From assembly GCA_038496675.1 (NCBI GenBank), contig CM076659.1:11262338-11326337 (forward strand): a stretch of DNA of 64,000 nucleotides, in the 5' to 3' direction. The notes under the pieces are model-generated. The model saw nothing but the letters and a program-made list of their open reading frames with translations. It did not search any database and was not told the origin of the DNA. Source of the stretch: Rachycentron canadum. Lineage: Eukaryota; Chordata; Actinopteri; Carangiformes; Rachycentridae. Within the stretch, counting starts at the first letter, position 1; every line of letters starts with the position of its first letter. The position numbers and the translations under genes were made by a program. This document shows, piece after piece, positions 10,822 to 21,939 of the stretch.

Positions 10822-10828
10822 CTAATCC
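10822..10828 (-). promoter_or_regulatory. CRX/OTX-type site upstream of cdhr1
   Basis: On the gene strand this reads GGATTAG, the core bound by the photoreceptor homeodomain proteins CRX and OTX. It lies about 125 bases upstream of the preferred ATG, where the proximal promoter should be. CRX control is expected for photoreceptor genes; binding here is inferred from the motif only. Confidence 0.4.
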
Positions 10829-13800
10829 AATGACACATCTTAAGAGTTACTGCTGGGCCCCTTCAATCCAACTGGGTTTCTTCAAACACAATACACAAGA
10901 GATGGCTATTTACAGGGCAGACCAAATGTGGATATATCCCAAATTTGCAGATGATGGATGGGTATATTTTTGACAAATTTTGTTTTTGATGTAGATCAAC
11001 TTTCATTTCCTACTAATAAATGAACAAATATGCAATTTTCTTATTATGTTGAAATATCATTCATGGAAGAGATACTAGTATCTGAAGGTAAGAAAGGTAA
11101 ACTCTCAACATTTAAGGACAAATGTCAAATACTTGTCAGTAAGTGTTTCAATGCTGTTCTAGTGTCTGATATAAATATTGAGAGTGCATAGAATAATATT
11201 GTTAGATCAAAGACCCAGCTATCAGGATGATAACTAATCTGTTAAAAACTGTGATTTATCAACAATTTTAAATAATATGAGATTTTCTTTTTTCTTGTGT
11301 TATTGTGTTGTATTGAATACAACTTCAATGATTTCTCTGCCTTTAAATCATTACTGTTTTACATAAAGTGCTGTGACCAACTCTGTTGTGGAGAAAATAG
11401 AGGGATTAAAATGATGCAGAATCTGTACCGTGATATTTTATACAGTACCATCTGTTATGCACTCAACAACCATCTGTTGCATTAGGAAAAAGAAAAAAAG
11501 TCCACTATTTACTCAATTAATAGAATAATCATAAAACAGGGGATGATGCAGATGAGAGCAGTGAATGATCTGATGAGATTATGAATCCTTTTTATATGTT
11601 ATGGTAGAAATCAAAATGAATGTCTGGACTGATGATATAAAATCTGAGTTAAACAAAAAAATAAAGTGATGATAAAGTCATTTTATATTAAATTTATAAT
11701 TATTGTTCATTGTTCGGCTGAATATTTTTCAGTTTATTAATTCCTTTCTTTACTCACAGGTTGACTGTGTTAAGTGTGTTTATTCTCTTTAATTAAAAAC
11801 ATACTCATTAATGTAATGCCTTTCTGGGGCTTTTTGAATAGTATTTTGGGCACTGAAGCTGGCTAATCTTCTTGTCTGATAATCTTATTTGCCTCACAGA
11901 GGTAAACTCTTGTAAACAAATGTTATATAATAATTACCCATTGAGTAGGTTCACCAAACCACTGAATATTTCCTGTATGTCTTTAAGTTTATTTATTTTT
12001 ATAATCATTTTTAAAAATTTGTCATGAATACAGACAAAAAGAGACTAAAAGTAAATCAAAGTGAGTAAAAATTACACAGTTTTTTTCTACGTTGATTGCA
12101 TGACTACCTGTAGTATTTCAAAAAAGATCTACTATAATTGGTAATCAAATACAACAGATTAAACTAGGGGGAGATAAAATAACCACTGTCAAAAATAAAA
12201 CTATTTACATATATTTTCTTTTTCCTATTGAATAAAAATAATATGTCAATGGTACAGACAAAACAAATGTGTGATGCTTACAGACACCATTAAAACATGT
12301 TGCATGCAAGCGGATTTACACACATGAATAAACCTTTTACAGTCCATTCTCATACAGAAATTGAATCTACTTTATAATCTTGGTGGTACTGGTTGAATGT
12401 ACATTATGTAGTATTACCTCAGTGGCTGCTTGGTGCACAAATTGTACTTTCTAAAAACTGTAAAGTGGCACGCTGTTACCGGGAGGATAATTGGTGGAAA
12501 CCACCAACAAGCATTTTTTAGGAGTATAATTTAGTGTATAATTTAAGATCAGTGACCTCTGGCCTGGGTGTACAGGGAGAAACTGTCTGACTGTGATCAA
12601 AGTTTGTCTGGACAGCAGTATTCATAGGCACAATGGTGATTTTTATTTTTTTCAAACAATGGCCTGTACATAAATCCCTAAGAAAGATCACCTGTCAGGT
12701 GACTTCTGTATGTTAGTGGTCAAGGCCATGGTTCCAGGTTTAATTCACATGGTACTGGCAGATGGCAGGCCTAAAGATTAACCCACTGTGCTCTAATCCC
12801 TCCTCATCTTGTAATGCATGGGGCCTGTCTGTGGTCACACAGGCTCCATCAGACATAAATGTAAAACACAATTAGCACACACAATCTTGCTACAAGTAGC
12901 CACAGAATGAACAGGTGGACATACTGCATATCATTCGCAATATTATGTGGGGTCACAAACAAATGACCTTCATGGATTTTATCCTCTGTCATAATGAATG
13001 GGACTTTTTAAAATGTTTAAACCTGATGTGTGTCAGTGCATATACTGTACAATAAAAATCTGTCACTGTACGTGCAACTGTCTTTGCAAAAATCACTGGG
13101 AAAAATCATACTGATAAAAGCTCACTGCTCATCTGTAGTCATCTTCTTAGTTTCTAATCCTGTGCCTTCAATCACAGCAGGCACATGCTGACCTCTTTGT
13201 TCCTGTTGGGGATGGAGCCATTAGGCTGCCCATGGGGAAATCTCAGTTGGTCATCATTTCAGCTCACTGCTATGTGTGCATCACTTGGTTTGGAATGTTG
13301 TTATCAATAATCAAGACCAGACTTGTATCTAGACCTAGGCTCTGTGTAATGTGAAATAGCATTATGAGACACAACTGTGCAATATCTCAGATCATGCTGG
13401 TCCTTGACAAGATTCAAAATTCAAGGAATAGAGCAGCAACATGACAGATAGTAATATTTCTTTCTTCCTCTGTTGTATCATGAGAAAGTCATGAGAGGCT
13501 GTCTTTCTCTAAGACCAAAACACAGAAGGAAGTTCTGCTACAGTATCAACCAGCTCCACCAGGAACTACTTTAAAACCAAAGCAAAGCAAAAACATTTAG
13601 TTGCAAAATGTACATTTACATCTGCATTACAAATCTTATTTTTTTAGTCTATTATTTTATCCTAATTTGGTTTGAATTTTTGAATGTCTTTTATATCATT
13701 TAATATGAGCCAGTAAAATACAAAATACAAAAATACAAAATAAAAAACTGGTGTGATTTAAATTAAGCAAACAACAGCAATTTGACAGCATATTTTATAT

Positions 13801-13969
13801 GGTCACTTATTTTGTTTTAGAGTTAAATCATTCAAATGTAATTTATGTTCAAATTACATGGCACGATGATATGAGAAAATGTTTTCCTCTGTAACATTTG
13901 GTTTGCTGTGTGTGATTACATTATTTGGTTTAGAACACGTTTCTGGCTGTTTGTCAAGGGGCAATGTCG

Positions 13970-13975
<6 letters not shown>

Positions 13976-14001
<26 letters not shown>
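13976..14001 (+). repeat. (GA)n microsatellite
   Basis: About 13 GA units. Confidence 0.95.
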
Positions 14002-15631
14002 TAGAATTAGTTTGGCTCTCATCCTCTCATCTTGTAGGAAATGTGAGGGCCCATAAAAATGTGAAATGATCATGTTGACTACCAAATAACTGTTTATCAC
14101 TAAGACATCAAGAACATTTTGAATTAAGAATTTCAAGTATACACCCATCATATATTTATAGATATATGTTCAAAGGTATCTTGATATTATTAATTATATT
14201 CCATGACAAACAATCTTGTGACAACCTTTAACCCATACAATATCACCAGCAGTATGCATCGTGTATGTTAATTATCCATATTGATTGACATATTGAATTT
14301 ACCAATGCAAATGCATGCATTAAAAAAAAATTGTAATACATATTTGGACTGAAAAATTAGATTTGAGAGGTAAAAGATAGAGAAGGAAACTCTGAATAAT
14401 TAATAGCCCACAGTACTTGTCTCACTACCAGATCATTCTGTGTGTTGGAGCACCTGTTTTCAAGACGCCCAATTCAGCTTTACGATTTTGGATTATTATT
14501 GATAATCTCTACTGCGGTTTGCTAAGGGCAGAGGTTTGCTTTTAGTCCTGGTCCACTCAAAAACTAGGTCACTCCTTTAATCTCTCCATGTAGAGTATAC
14601 TGTAGGTTAACAGCCTTTCATTTTCATAAACCTCTGAGAGTGCTTGCAGAGTGAATACAGAGTCATGAATCATGTAAAATCCCGAAAGATATGACACGCT
14701 ACTTCTGCAGGACTCATAATGGACTTTCCCAAAATGACCACTAGCAGGAATCCAATGATAAGATAATTTATGAACCTGTATACTTTAATTTATAAGTCAC
14801 TGTTTTTTTTCGGGTCTTGAAGAGTCAGTATTTGTCTCTGGAACCTCAGGAATATGCCTGACCATAAAGAAATAACCTTTAATCTGCAACTGTAAAATAA
14901 ATGCAACCTTTAATATATAAAAACAAAGAATATACATAATTAAAGTAATGTGAGAATATAAAAATAAATACATAATAATAAATCAGAGCACTTCCATTTT
15001 ATAGATCATGCAAATTTAAAAATTGAAACTCCCCAAAATGTATCTTAAATGTGGTATATTAAACTACCCTTCAGTTTAATGCAGGCATGAATTCCAGCAT
15101 TGCAATGGTTATCATTCAACAGAATTCACTTCATATTGTCCACATTACAGTTCATTAAAATGTGTATTAAAACAGGAAAAAAATAGATGTTCAGCAAAGT
15201 GAAGGTTCTTCACGTTGGCCAAACTAAGCATGAGCTGTTGGGTTTACAGTCCCTCTCTGATACAACTGCTCCATACCCCACATCCTTTTACACTGCTGCC
15301 TCCAAGTGGTGAAAAAGTGGTGGTGGACAATATTTGTAAAAAAAAAAAGAAAAAAAAGAAAAAAGTACCACAGATCCCACACAACAGAAGTCACTACTCA
15401 CCATCACTCATCAACAGTGGCACAGTTTCCCAGCAAACTATGAGAGTGTGACCCCTGGAACTGAGGCAGATTCAAATTCTAACAATATGGGTGATGATAA
15501 ACAGTTGATGTTAACCATCTCTGAGGAGCATTTATAAGAAGCAGCAGCGGCGGCTGTATAGAAATAAAAGTGAGTTCTTGGTGGAGACACATTCAGTTCT
15601 TTAGAGGCAGCAAAATTATACTGGTGGTAGG

Positions 15632-15683
15632 GTTTTTTGTTTTTTTTTTATTTATTTGTTTTTTTTTTTTTTGGGGGGGGGGG
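15632..15683 (+). repeat. Poly-T followed by poly-G tract
   Basis: T-rich run interrupted by single A or G, ending in eleven G. It directly precedes the chst3 promoter. Homopolymer lengths may be unreliable. Confidence 0.9.
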
Positions 15684-15684
15684 T

Positions 15685-15738
15685 GTCACGTGACCGCGCC
15701 TACACAGGATGTCCCACGCAGGGAGAGAGGTGACGTGA
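15685..15738 (+). promoter_or_regulatory. chst3 proximal promoter motifs (E-box palindrome and UPRE-like)
   Basis: GTCACGTGAC at 15685-15694 is a perfect 10-base palindrome equal to the CLEAR element of TFEB/MiT factors, and also an M-box or USF-type site. TGACGTGA at 15731-15738 fits the ATF6/XBP1 element TGACGTG(G/A) and related CRE half-sites. They lie where CpG content rises, roughly 350-400 bases upstream of the leader-exon ATG at 16090. No clear TATA box. Function is inferred. Confidence 0.4.
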
Positions 15739-16089
15739 AGCATGAACACAGTCAGATCGCTCCAGCGTGGTCCAGCACGAGGAGGAAAGTTAGAGGAAAA
15801 GTTTTGAAGAGATAATATTTTCAAGAGAAATCACATTTTCTCTGGACAAATCAGCGCGTCTGTGTCTATCGGTTGGTGGTAAATTAGCCCACATGTGTTA
15901 TATTTACTTTCATCTCACCATCGAACCGAATATAGAGGCACGTATGTGCGTGTGTTTTTAAAAGGAAAACCCGAGCGATTATTCTCGTTTGGCGTCTGTT
16001 TTAATGCCGATGTCTCTGCAAGACGCCCGAGCCTCCGCGCTGCCTCTCATTCATCCGGCAGGAGAGACGAGCCCGCGTCCGAGTATACA

Positions 16090-16203
16090 ATGAAGCCGTG
16101 TGTCCTTGTCCGAGACAATGCAGCAAGATGCTACGAGGAGACGATACCGCTTCACAAGATCGGGGACATTTTTTGCTCGATTGCAGAGAGAGACCAGCTA
16201 AAG
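16090..16203 (+). CDS. Upstream ORF in the chst3 leader, first part
   Basis: An ATG at 16090 opens 38 codons (MKPCVLVRDNAARCYEE...) up to the donor. If spliced to 18262, seven more codons follow (NEALASA) and then TGA at 18283-18285, giving a 45-residue upstream ORF that ends 62 bases before the chst3 ATG. It is out of frame with chst3, so it is not an extended N-terminus. Whether it is translated is unknown, and the peptide matches nothing I know. Confidence 0.3.
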
Positions 16204-16749
16204 GTTTGTAACATCTCAACACATCTTTTTTTTCTCCTTCTTCTTCTGGCAGGAAGCCTCAGACACAAAGCTTTGGGAAAACCAAACCAAAACAAAACAA
16301 AAAAAAAACAACCCCACAATAACCGAGAGAGCGCACAGCGGAGGTTGTAAACATCCTGCAGCCGCACGCGTCAAACGCTACAAATGATGAATAATGAAAA
16401 CGTCTACCGCTGTAACTACTGCTACCAAACCCTTCATGAGTGATGTGTAGCCTGTGTTTCCTCAGACCACGTAGATAATGATTGTGCAGATATGGAGGCT
16501 GTGAACGTTGTCTAGTCCAATACAATCAATAATTCTCTGCATCATAGATGCGAGTTACTCATAAAACCATCTTTTTTCCCCCAGATTTTCATTTTGAGGA
16601 CATGAAGGCATCATCACCATCTCATCAGGGATTAATATCATGCAGAAGTATTCATTGGTCTGAATTCATTCTGGTTCACTGGTGGGGATGTTGGAAATGC
16701 TCTTGAATTGAATGCCCCCTCCCCCTAAATGACTGCTATAGTATCACAT

Positions 16750-16799
<50 letters not shown>

Positions 16800-18261
16800 G
16801 GGTTTAGCTCCCTTTATTTCCAAATGGCTAATAGTGGGCTGTGACCAAACTAAAATCAGTCAATCAGAGGGAAATGATCACCTTTAGAAATTATAACGGT
16901 TTTCAATATTTGCCCATAGCAGTTCATTGTTTACACAAACACCCCTGGATGAACAGAAAAGCTTTCAGAGGGAATTTTAGCTTTCCACGAGGTGCTGCTT
17001 GAAGACTTTGAAGGCAGCCATTAATGTAATTTGTAGTGAGATGATAAACAGAGTGATGTGTGTTTCTGCTTGAGCAGATAGTCAGATTTGCCAAACGCTC
17101 CAGTGACTCTTGAATATGTAAAAGTGCTCAGCTCAATGTGCTTCAGCCTGACAGTTTGACAGCTATGGCGTATTAAGCTCAGATAATTGGGTGATATTTA
17201 CTTACAGAGCACACAATCATTTCACAACGGCTTGAAAACTATGTCTCTCTTTTTCTCTTAATGATATGCTTTGTAGAAATTTTTCACTCTCTTGACAGGT
17301 CCAAATGGCGTGTGTGTAGGCTATGTGTGTATGTGTGTGTCTACTCCAAAGACAATTTATTCAGAATTAAGAAATTCATGCTTCTGAAGAATTTCAAATC
17401 AAAATCAATGTCAAAAAAACTAATTTGTTCAAAACTCTTTCTGAAGAGCAATGTGACACAAAGGTTAAGTCTTTTTTAATGCTTTCCCTTTGAGTTCAGG
17501 TTGCCTGACTAGCCTTTAAACATCGCAGGGTAATGCAATACTCCCAACGGAAGGGAAAGATGACACTACAGCTAATGACGCAAGATTTAGCTTTTATACC
17601 GTGCACTGACTTGCCCTTCGTTCTCTGTTTTGGTTTGCCTGTAAGATAATATAATTAACTCACGCACTGAGTTTTGAATGTGTCTTTCAGTAAAATAGGT
17701 GGGAGTGTTGAAAGCACACGTACCTACTGGAATTGAAATCTGCTATGTGCCCTGACTCAGTGCCATGTGGCAGTGCTCCACTGTGACTACACTGAAAACC
17801 ACTCCTGTTTACATTAACTCTCCCTCTCCCCCCTCTATCTCATTTGTCTTCTCCCTCAGCCTAGATTTTTTTTTGTATGATTCTAAGAAACAAGACAAAC
17901 AAGTTTAAAAGTTCTGTGCTGTGCAAACTGCTTATTATTTCTGAGAATTTAAATCAACACATCTGTGATATAACAAAACACTGGGTGAAGGTTCATCTCT
18001 AAGAGCTGAGATGGAAGTCTCATTTTTTATTGAATTGTTGAACAGTGTGTGTAATTCATTATGAAGCCCATCTGTTGTATAATTTAACGGTAGTATTTTT
18101 TGACCTCTGTTCTCGCTATCTACTTTAGGTGTTTACCCATCCTCATACTCATACATAAATGTGGTATTTATTGTCATTTAAATGCCATAATGAACCTGGA
18201 ATAACATTCAGTTTGCATGTTGTTTTTTACTGTCATACATTAAGCACCTCTCTTATTGCAG
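16204..18261 (+). other. chst3 intron 1
   Basis: About 2 kb, with a (CA)n microsatellite at 16752-16797 and no other feature recognised. The acceptor (ttattgcag) is standard. Confidence 0.55.
16752..16797 (+). repeat. (CA)n microsatellite
   Basis: About 22 CA units. Confidence 0.97.
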
Positions 18262-18427
18262 AATGAAGCTTTAGCCTCTGCATGACAAGCTATGACCAAC
18301 ACACAGACTAGACACTAGACATCCAAGTACAAACCCAGGACTCAAGAATGAAGACCAAATATGCAATCGTCTTCATCTGTATCGTCGCCCTGGTCATCAT
18401 CGAAAAGGAAAGCAATATCCTGTCAAG
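18262..18427 (+). CDS. chst3: chst3 exon 2: end of leader, start codon and membrane anchor
   Basis: Acceptor ttgcag, donor gtaaga. The first 86 bases are leader; coding begins at 18348 with MKTKYAIVFICIVALVIIEK, then ESNILS and two bases of an Arg codon (phase 2). Confidence 0.88.
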
Positions 18428-20809
18428 GTAAGAGAAAGAGATATGGAGAAAATGCAGTAAGTCACAAGAGATTATAAAGAGGGCTGCACTATACATGAAC
18501 AAAATCACATTGCAAATTTTTGGCAGACATTGTGGTTCTAATTGCAGTTGGAATGGTCATTTTGCATTTAATTTTCGTGTAAAAAATATATAAAAATGAG
18601 ATTAGTTGGTTGGGATGTCTCTATGCCACAAAGGTTCATTGTGCAGCCTTCAGAGTCATAAGCTACTTTTAGGGAATGAAACAAGCCCCATCTTCAGATT
18701 TACATACACTCCATGTCTTACAATCAACTCGAAGCAAGCCAAGAGCTAGTTATCTGAGCTTAGGTTATCATAGGTTATCATAGATTTTGTTTGTTCAATG
18801 AAAAAATACACAAAAATGTAAAAATAACAAGGAGTGTTAACTTGGATGGATTATTTCTTGAGTGTGAGCAGTGGATTTTGTCAGTCAGGTAACTTCTCCC
18901 TCCTGTTTCCAGTCTTTATGCCAAGTTAAGATAAACTCAAACGTACAGTAGCTCAATGCACCAGAGTCAGCTAAATGCCAAATAGGAAAAATTAGACTTA
19001 TATCATGCGTTAACGCTTCTTCATCTGCTGTTAATTGATGTTTCCCATCAGGGTCTCTGATAAACTGATCCAGAGGCAGACTCCCCAGCAGACGCCACAG
19101 ACTCCACTGGATTACAACAACGCAACACAAAATGGCTCCCTGTCAGTGCTCAAAATGTTGCTCTCGAAACTCACTGGCACCAAAGGGAATTACTCAAATA
19201 TCCCTGAGGGGCAGGAGGATAATGAACTGGATGATTTAGGCACGTACAGCTCCAGCAGTGGCCGTAAGCACATATTGCTCTTGGCCACCACACGAACAGG
19301 ATCCTCATTTGTGGGGGAATTTTTCAACCAGCATGGGGAGAACATGTTTTACCTGTTTGAGCCTTTGTGGCATGTGGAGCGTATGCTGACCATGGCTGCA
19401 GAGGCAAACAATGGGACAGTATTGGCGGGAATCTATCGGGATGTACTCCAGGGGCTCTTCCTGTGTGATTTCTCTCCTCTTGAGAAGTTCATTTCTCCCC
19501 CGCCTCAGGACCACATCACCCCGGCTCTTTTTCGAAGAGAGTCTAGTTTATCGCTCTGTGAAGACCCTGTATGCACTCCGGTTATCAAAGATGTTTTTGA
19601 AAGGTATTATACACTTTCTAGATACTCACTGTTATTGATCAAACTCGTTGTCTGTGATAGAGCTTTAAAAAGGGATGGGCTGCTGGCTCTGGCAGTATTT
19701 TACCAGTAAGCTGTCATTTGGAAGATTTCTTTTAATGATGATGTCCTCACTATTCTTCAGCAAGTCTCGATAATTTATTGATACTATAGTTTTATGTTAT
19801 GAATATCACTTTTAATTATACAATTTTTAGCTAATATAATTTCTTCCATTTGAATTTGCTCTCAATACTAAGTATGATATCCACAAGCTTCAAGCTATGT
19901 TGCGAGTTGCAGAGCTGTGTGCTGTGTACATTCATAAAAGCATTGCACCATAGCTGCTGACCTTATTCAGGAGAGTCAGGCAATTGACATGTTTTGTACT
20001 GGTGATTCAGATATCATTCCCATACAGGGTTTGTAAATGCCCTACCTGCGTCAACTCAAGAATAGACCTGAAATAACTATTATATTTGAAAACTGTGCCG
20101 CTCTTGTCTTAGGTATCACTGTAAGACTCGTCGCTGTGGGCCGCTGAACTTGACCCTCGCATCTGAATCCTGCCTTTCCAAGCAACACCATGCCATTAAA
20201 ACTGTCCGTGTGCGCCAGCTGGACACATTGCAGCCTTTGGTGGAGGATCCTCGCTTGGATGTCAGAGTGATCCAGCTAGTCCGAGATCCACGGGCCATCT
20301 TAGCATCCCGCATGGTGGCTTTCTCTTCGAAATACCAGACATGGAAGGCCTGGGCGCAGGACGGCCAGGTGCCTGAAGATGATGAGGAGGTGAAGAGGCT
20401 CAAAGGAAACTGTGACCAAATTAGGATGTCTGCAGAGGTGGGACTGAGCCAACCTCGCTGGCTGAGGAGCCGCTATATGTTAGTTCGTTATGAGGATATT
20501 GCCCGCTACCCTATGCAGAAGGCTGAGGAAATGTACAGCTTCACAGGGATACCATTTAGTCCCCAAGCTAGGAAGTGGATTCTGAGTAATACACAGACCA
20601 CACAGGAAGCTAGTGGGATTTACTCTACCCAGAAGAACTCATCAGAGCAGGCAGAGAAATGGAGGTTTAGCATTCCCTTTACACTGGCTCAGGTAGTGCA
20701 GAGAGTGTGTGGACCCACCATGAAGCTGTTTGGGTACAGGTTTGTGGATGATGAAAAAGCACTCATTAATAAGTCCATCAGTTTGCTTGAGGAAAGGCTG
20801 TTTCACTAG
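18348..20809 (+). CDS. chst3: chst3, carbohydrate (chondroitin 6) sulfotransferase 3
   Basis: Golgi type II membrane enzyme that moves sulfate from PAPS to carbon 6 of N-acetylgalactosamine in chondroitin sulfate; human deficiency causes a skeletal dysplasia. Exons 18348-18427, 19052-19603 and 20113-20809 give 442 residues (human protein about 479). A short basic cytosolic tail is followed by a membrane anchor at about 5-20, then a low-complexity stem (28-97) with three N-glycosylation motifs. The catalytic domain carries the 5'-phosphosulfate loop RTGSS (108-112) within LATTRTGSSFVGEFFNQ and the 3'-phosphate motif RDPRAILASR (268-277). Further matches are FYLFEPLWH, LCEDPVCTP and YSTQKNSSEQAEKWRFS. 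ATG 18348 is the first in-frame Met after an in-frame TAG near 18309, and has A at -3. It aligns with an internal Met of the longer mammalian form, so the fish tail is shorter. CHST7 is the nearest alternative but fits less well. Confidence 0.95.
18428..19051 (+). other. chst3 intron 2
   Basis: 624 bases. Near 18890-18935 lie words (CCTGTTTCCAGTCTTTATGC) typical of a dispersed teleost repeat. Confidence 0.8.
18890..18960 (+). repeat. Dispersed teleost repeat fragment
   Basis: CTGTTTCCAGTCTTTATGCC followed by AAGTTAAGATAA is a degenerate form of a very common fish repeat word. It may be the same family as the fragment at 1840-1975. Edges approximate. Confidence 0.45.
19052..19603 (+). CDS. 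chst3: chst3 exon 3: stem and first half of the catalytic domain
   Basis: 552 bases from the split Arg codon to DVFER. Contains the stem, the RTGSS phosphosulfate loop and CEDPVCTP. The open frame runs on through the donor (gtatta) into the intron to 19709; protein similarity ends at the splice site, so that extension is read-through. Confidence 0.95.
19604..20112 (+). other. chst3 intron 3, inside the catalytic domain
   Basis: 509 bases between FER and YHCK. Similarity to mammalian CHST3 is continuous across the junction (KVFEKYHCKNRRCGP in human). Donor gtatta and acceptor tcttag are both standard. Confidence 0.9.
20113..20809 (+). CDS. chst3: chst3 exon 4: second half of the catalytic domain and stop
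   Basis: Runs from YHCKTRRCGPLNLT to LLEERLFH and TAG at 20807-20809. Contains RDPRAILASR, RYMLVRYEDIARYPMQKAEE and GIYSTQKNSSEQ. The human C-terminus extends a few residues further after LLEER. Confidence 0.96.
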
Positions 20810-21939
20810 TTTTAGGGTGACAAATGTAGCTGTGAATCTGCGGAACTCTGCATGCGATGGATGGGAGCCATGAGAAGCTATTATTGCACACACCAAAACT
20901 AGCAAGCAAAGGTGCTGTTGAAGACACAAAATGTTTTACTGGTGACAGTATTTGGGCCATACAGTAATATTCATATTCACCAATGATGTGCCTCATTGTA
21001 ACAATGAAGAGTCACTTGATCAAGACAAGTATTTATTTGCATACCGTGTTTAATGCCTGGTGCTTAAGCTTTATGTCATGCTCATTGTTTCATATATATG
21101 AAATAAGCATAGATGTCAAGCCTGGCAGATTGCCTGGGATTATATTAAGATTTTATTGATAGTTGATTATGTTTAGATTTTCAGGGATAAACTACAGTGA
21201 AAGTTGTGTGTGTGAGTGTGAGTGTGAGTGAGAGAGTGGGTCTTTCCACTCATATGGTTCATAACGCTAGTGCTTAATTCTGCCTAGTTCAATCTTTTTT
21301 GTATTTTAATAGATATGCACTAGACTAGACAACTGATATGATGACCTTAAAGTAGACATGATGTGCGTTGATGGCGCTTTACATAACTGACTCATGTAAA
21401 GTGAATATTGACTTGCATTATGTGGTGTCTTCATGGTGAGTATTCAAATCCTTTCAACAGTGCCCCATGTGAAAACACAGTTTAATCTCTGATGTCTTAA
21501 ACCAAATGCCATTTAATGCAGTTCTCTTGGGAGGTAAGTTACATGAAAATACAATAGAGAAAACAGGAGGTTAAAAGGACACATGCTCACCTGATAAAAG
21601 AAATATATTTCACCTCTGATACCTACATGTGTCTTCAGCATTCAAGTGCTGTTTTTCCCCAATAACTAGTCAAGAGGCATAGTTGTAGTAATGTATTCCA
21701 TGTTTGCTGCTTCCCAGCCTCTAAGTAAACAGGCAGTTTTGGTGTTATTTTACAAAAGCAGCATCTTTGATAATAACCCGTTGCTCCTGTCAACAGGCTG
21801 CTCAGAACGACAAGGTCAGATCTGACCTATATAGTGTATGTCAGAAAAATGTACTCATGGACACACGAGTGAAACAGTCGTACGATCATTTTTTTTTTTT
21901 TTTTTATTATTATTACTACTTCCCATTTAAAGAAATAAA
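20810..21939 (+). other. chst3: Probable chst3 3' untranslated region
   Basis: Follows the stop codon. The first standard AATAAA I found is at 21934-21939, just after a T-rich run. The transcript could end earlier at a variant signal or later; mammalian CHST3 also has a long 3' UTR. Confidence 0.4.
21934..21939 (+). terminator. Candidate polyadenylation signal
   Basis: AATAAA about 1.1 kb after the chst3 stop codon. No independent evidence that it is used. Confidence 0.3.

Larger units (their letters stand above)
10730..15683. other. Intergenic region between divergent cdhr1 and chst3
   Basis: About 5 kb of AT-rich sequence between the two 5' ends, which point away from each other. No gene recognised. 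It contains a (GA)n run at 13976-14001 and an A-rich/T-rich stretch before the chst3 promoter. Elements acting on either gene could lie here. Confidence 0.7.
15684..16203 (+). other. chst3: chst3 promoter and 5' leader exon (start undefined)
   Basis: CpG-rich block in an AT-rich setting (for example CGCCCGAGCCTCCGCGC near 16023), ending in a good donor (AAG, then gtttgta) at 16203/16204. Its position and orientation fit the non-coding first exon of chst3, spliced to the acceptor at 18261. The transcription start cannot be read from the sequence, and the link to exon 2 is inferred. Confidence 0.55.

Noticed and set aside
15895..16350. 151-residue plus-strand open frame in the CpG-rich leader region
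   Set aside because: It runs past a valid donor at 16204 into sequence ending in A-rich repeats, and its upstream part lies in the probable promoter. Only the part from ATG 16090 to 16203 is kept, as an upstream ORF.
19604..19709. Extended reading frame of chst3 exon 3 into the following intron
   Set aside because: A good donor lies at 19604 and similarity to CHST3 resumes exactly at 20113, so the extension is intron read-through.
18348..20809. Identity as CHST7 or CHST1
   Set aside because: The segments EDPVCTP, YHCKxRRCGPLN and YSTQKNSSEQ with the N-terminal KYA..IEKE pattern fit CHST3 best.
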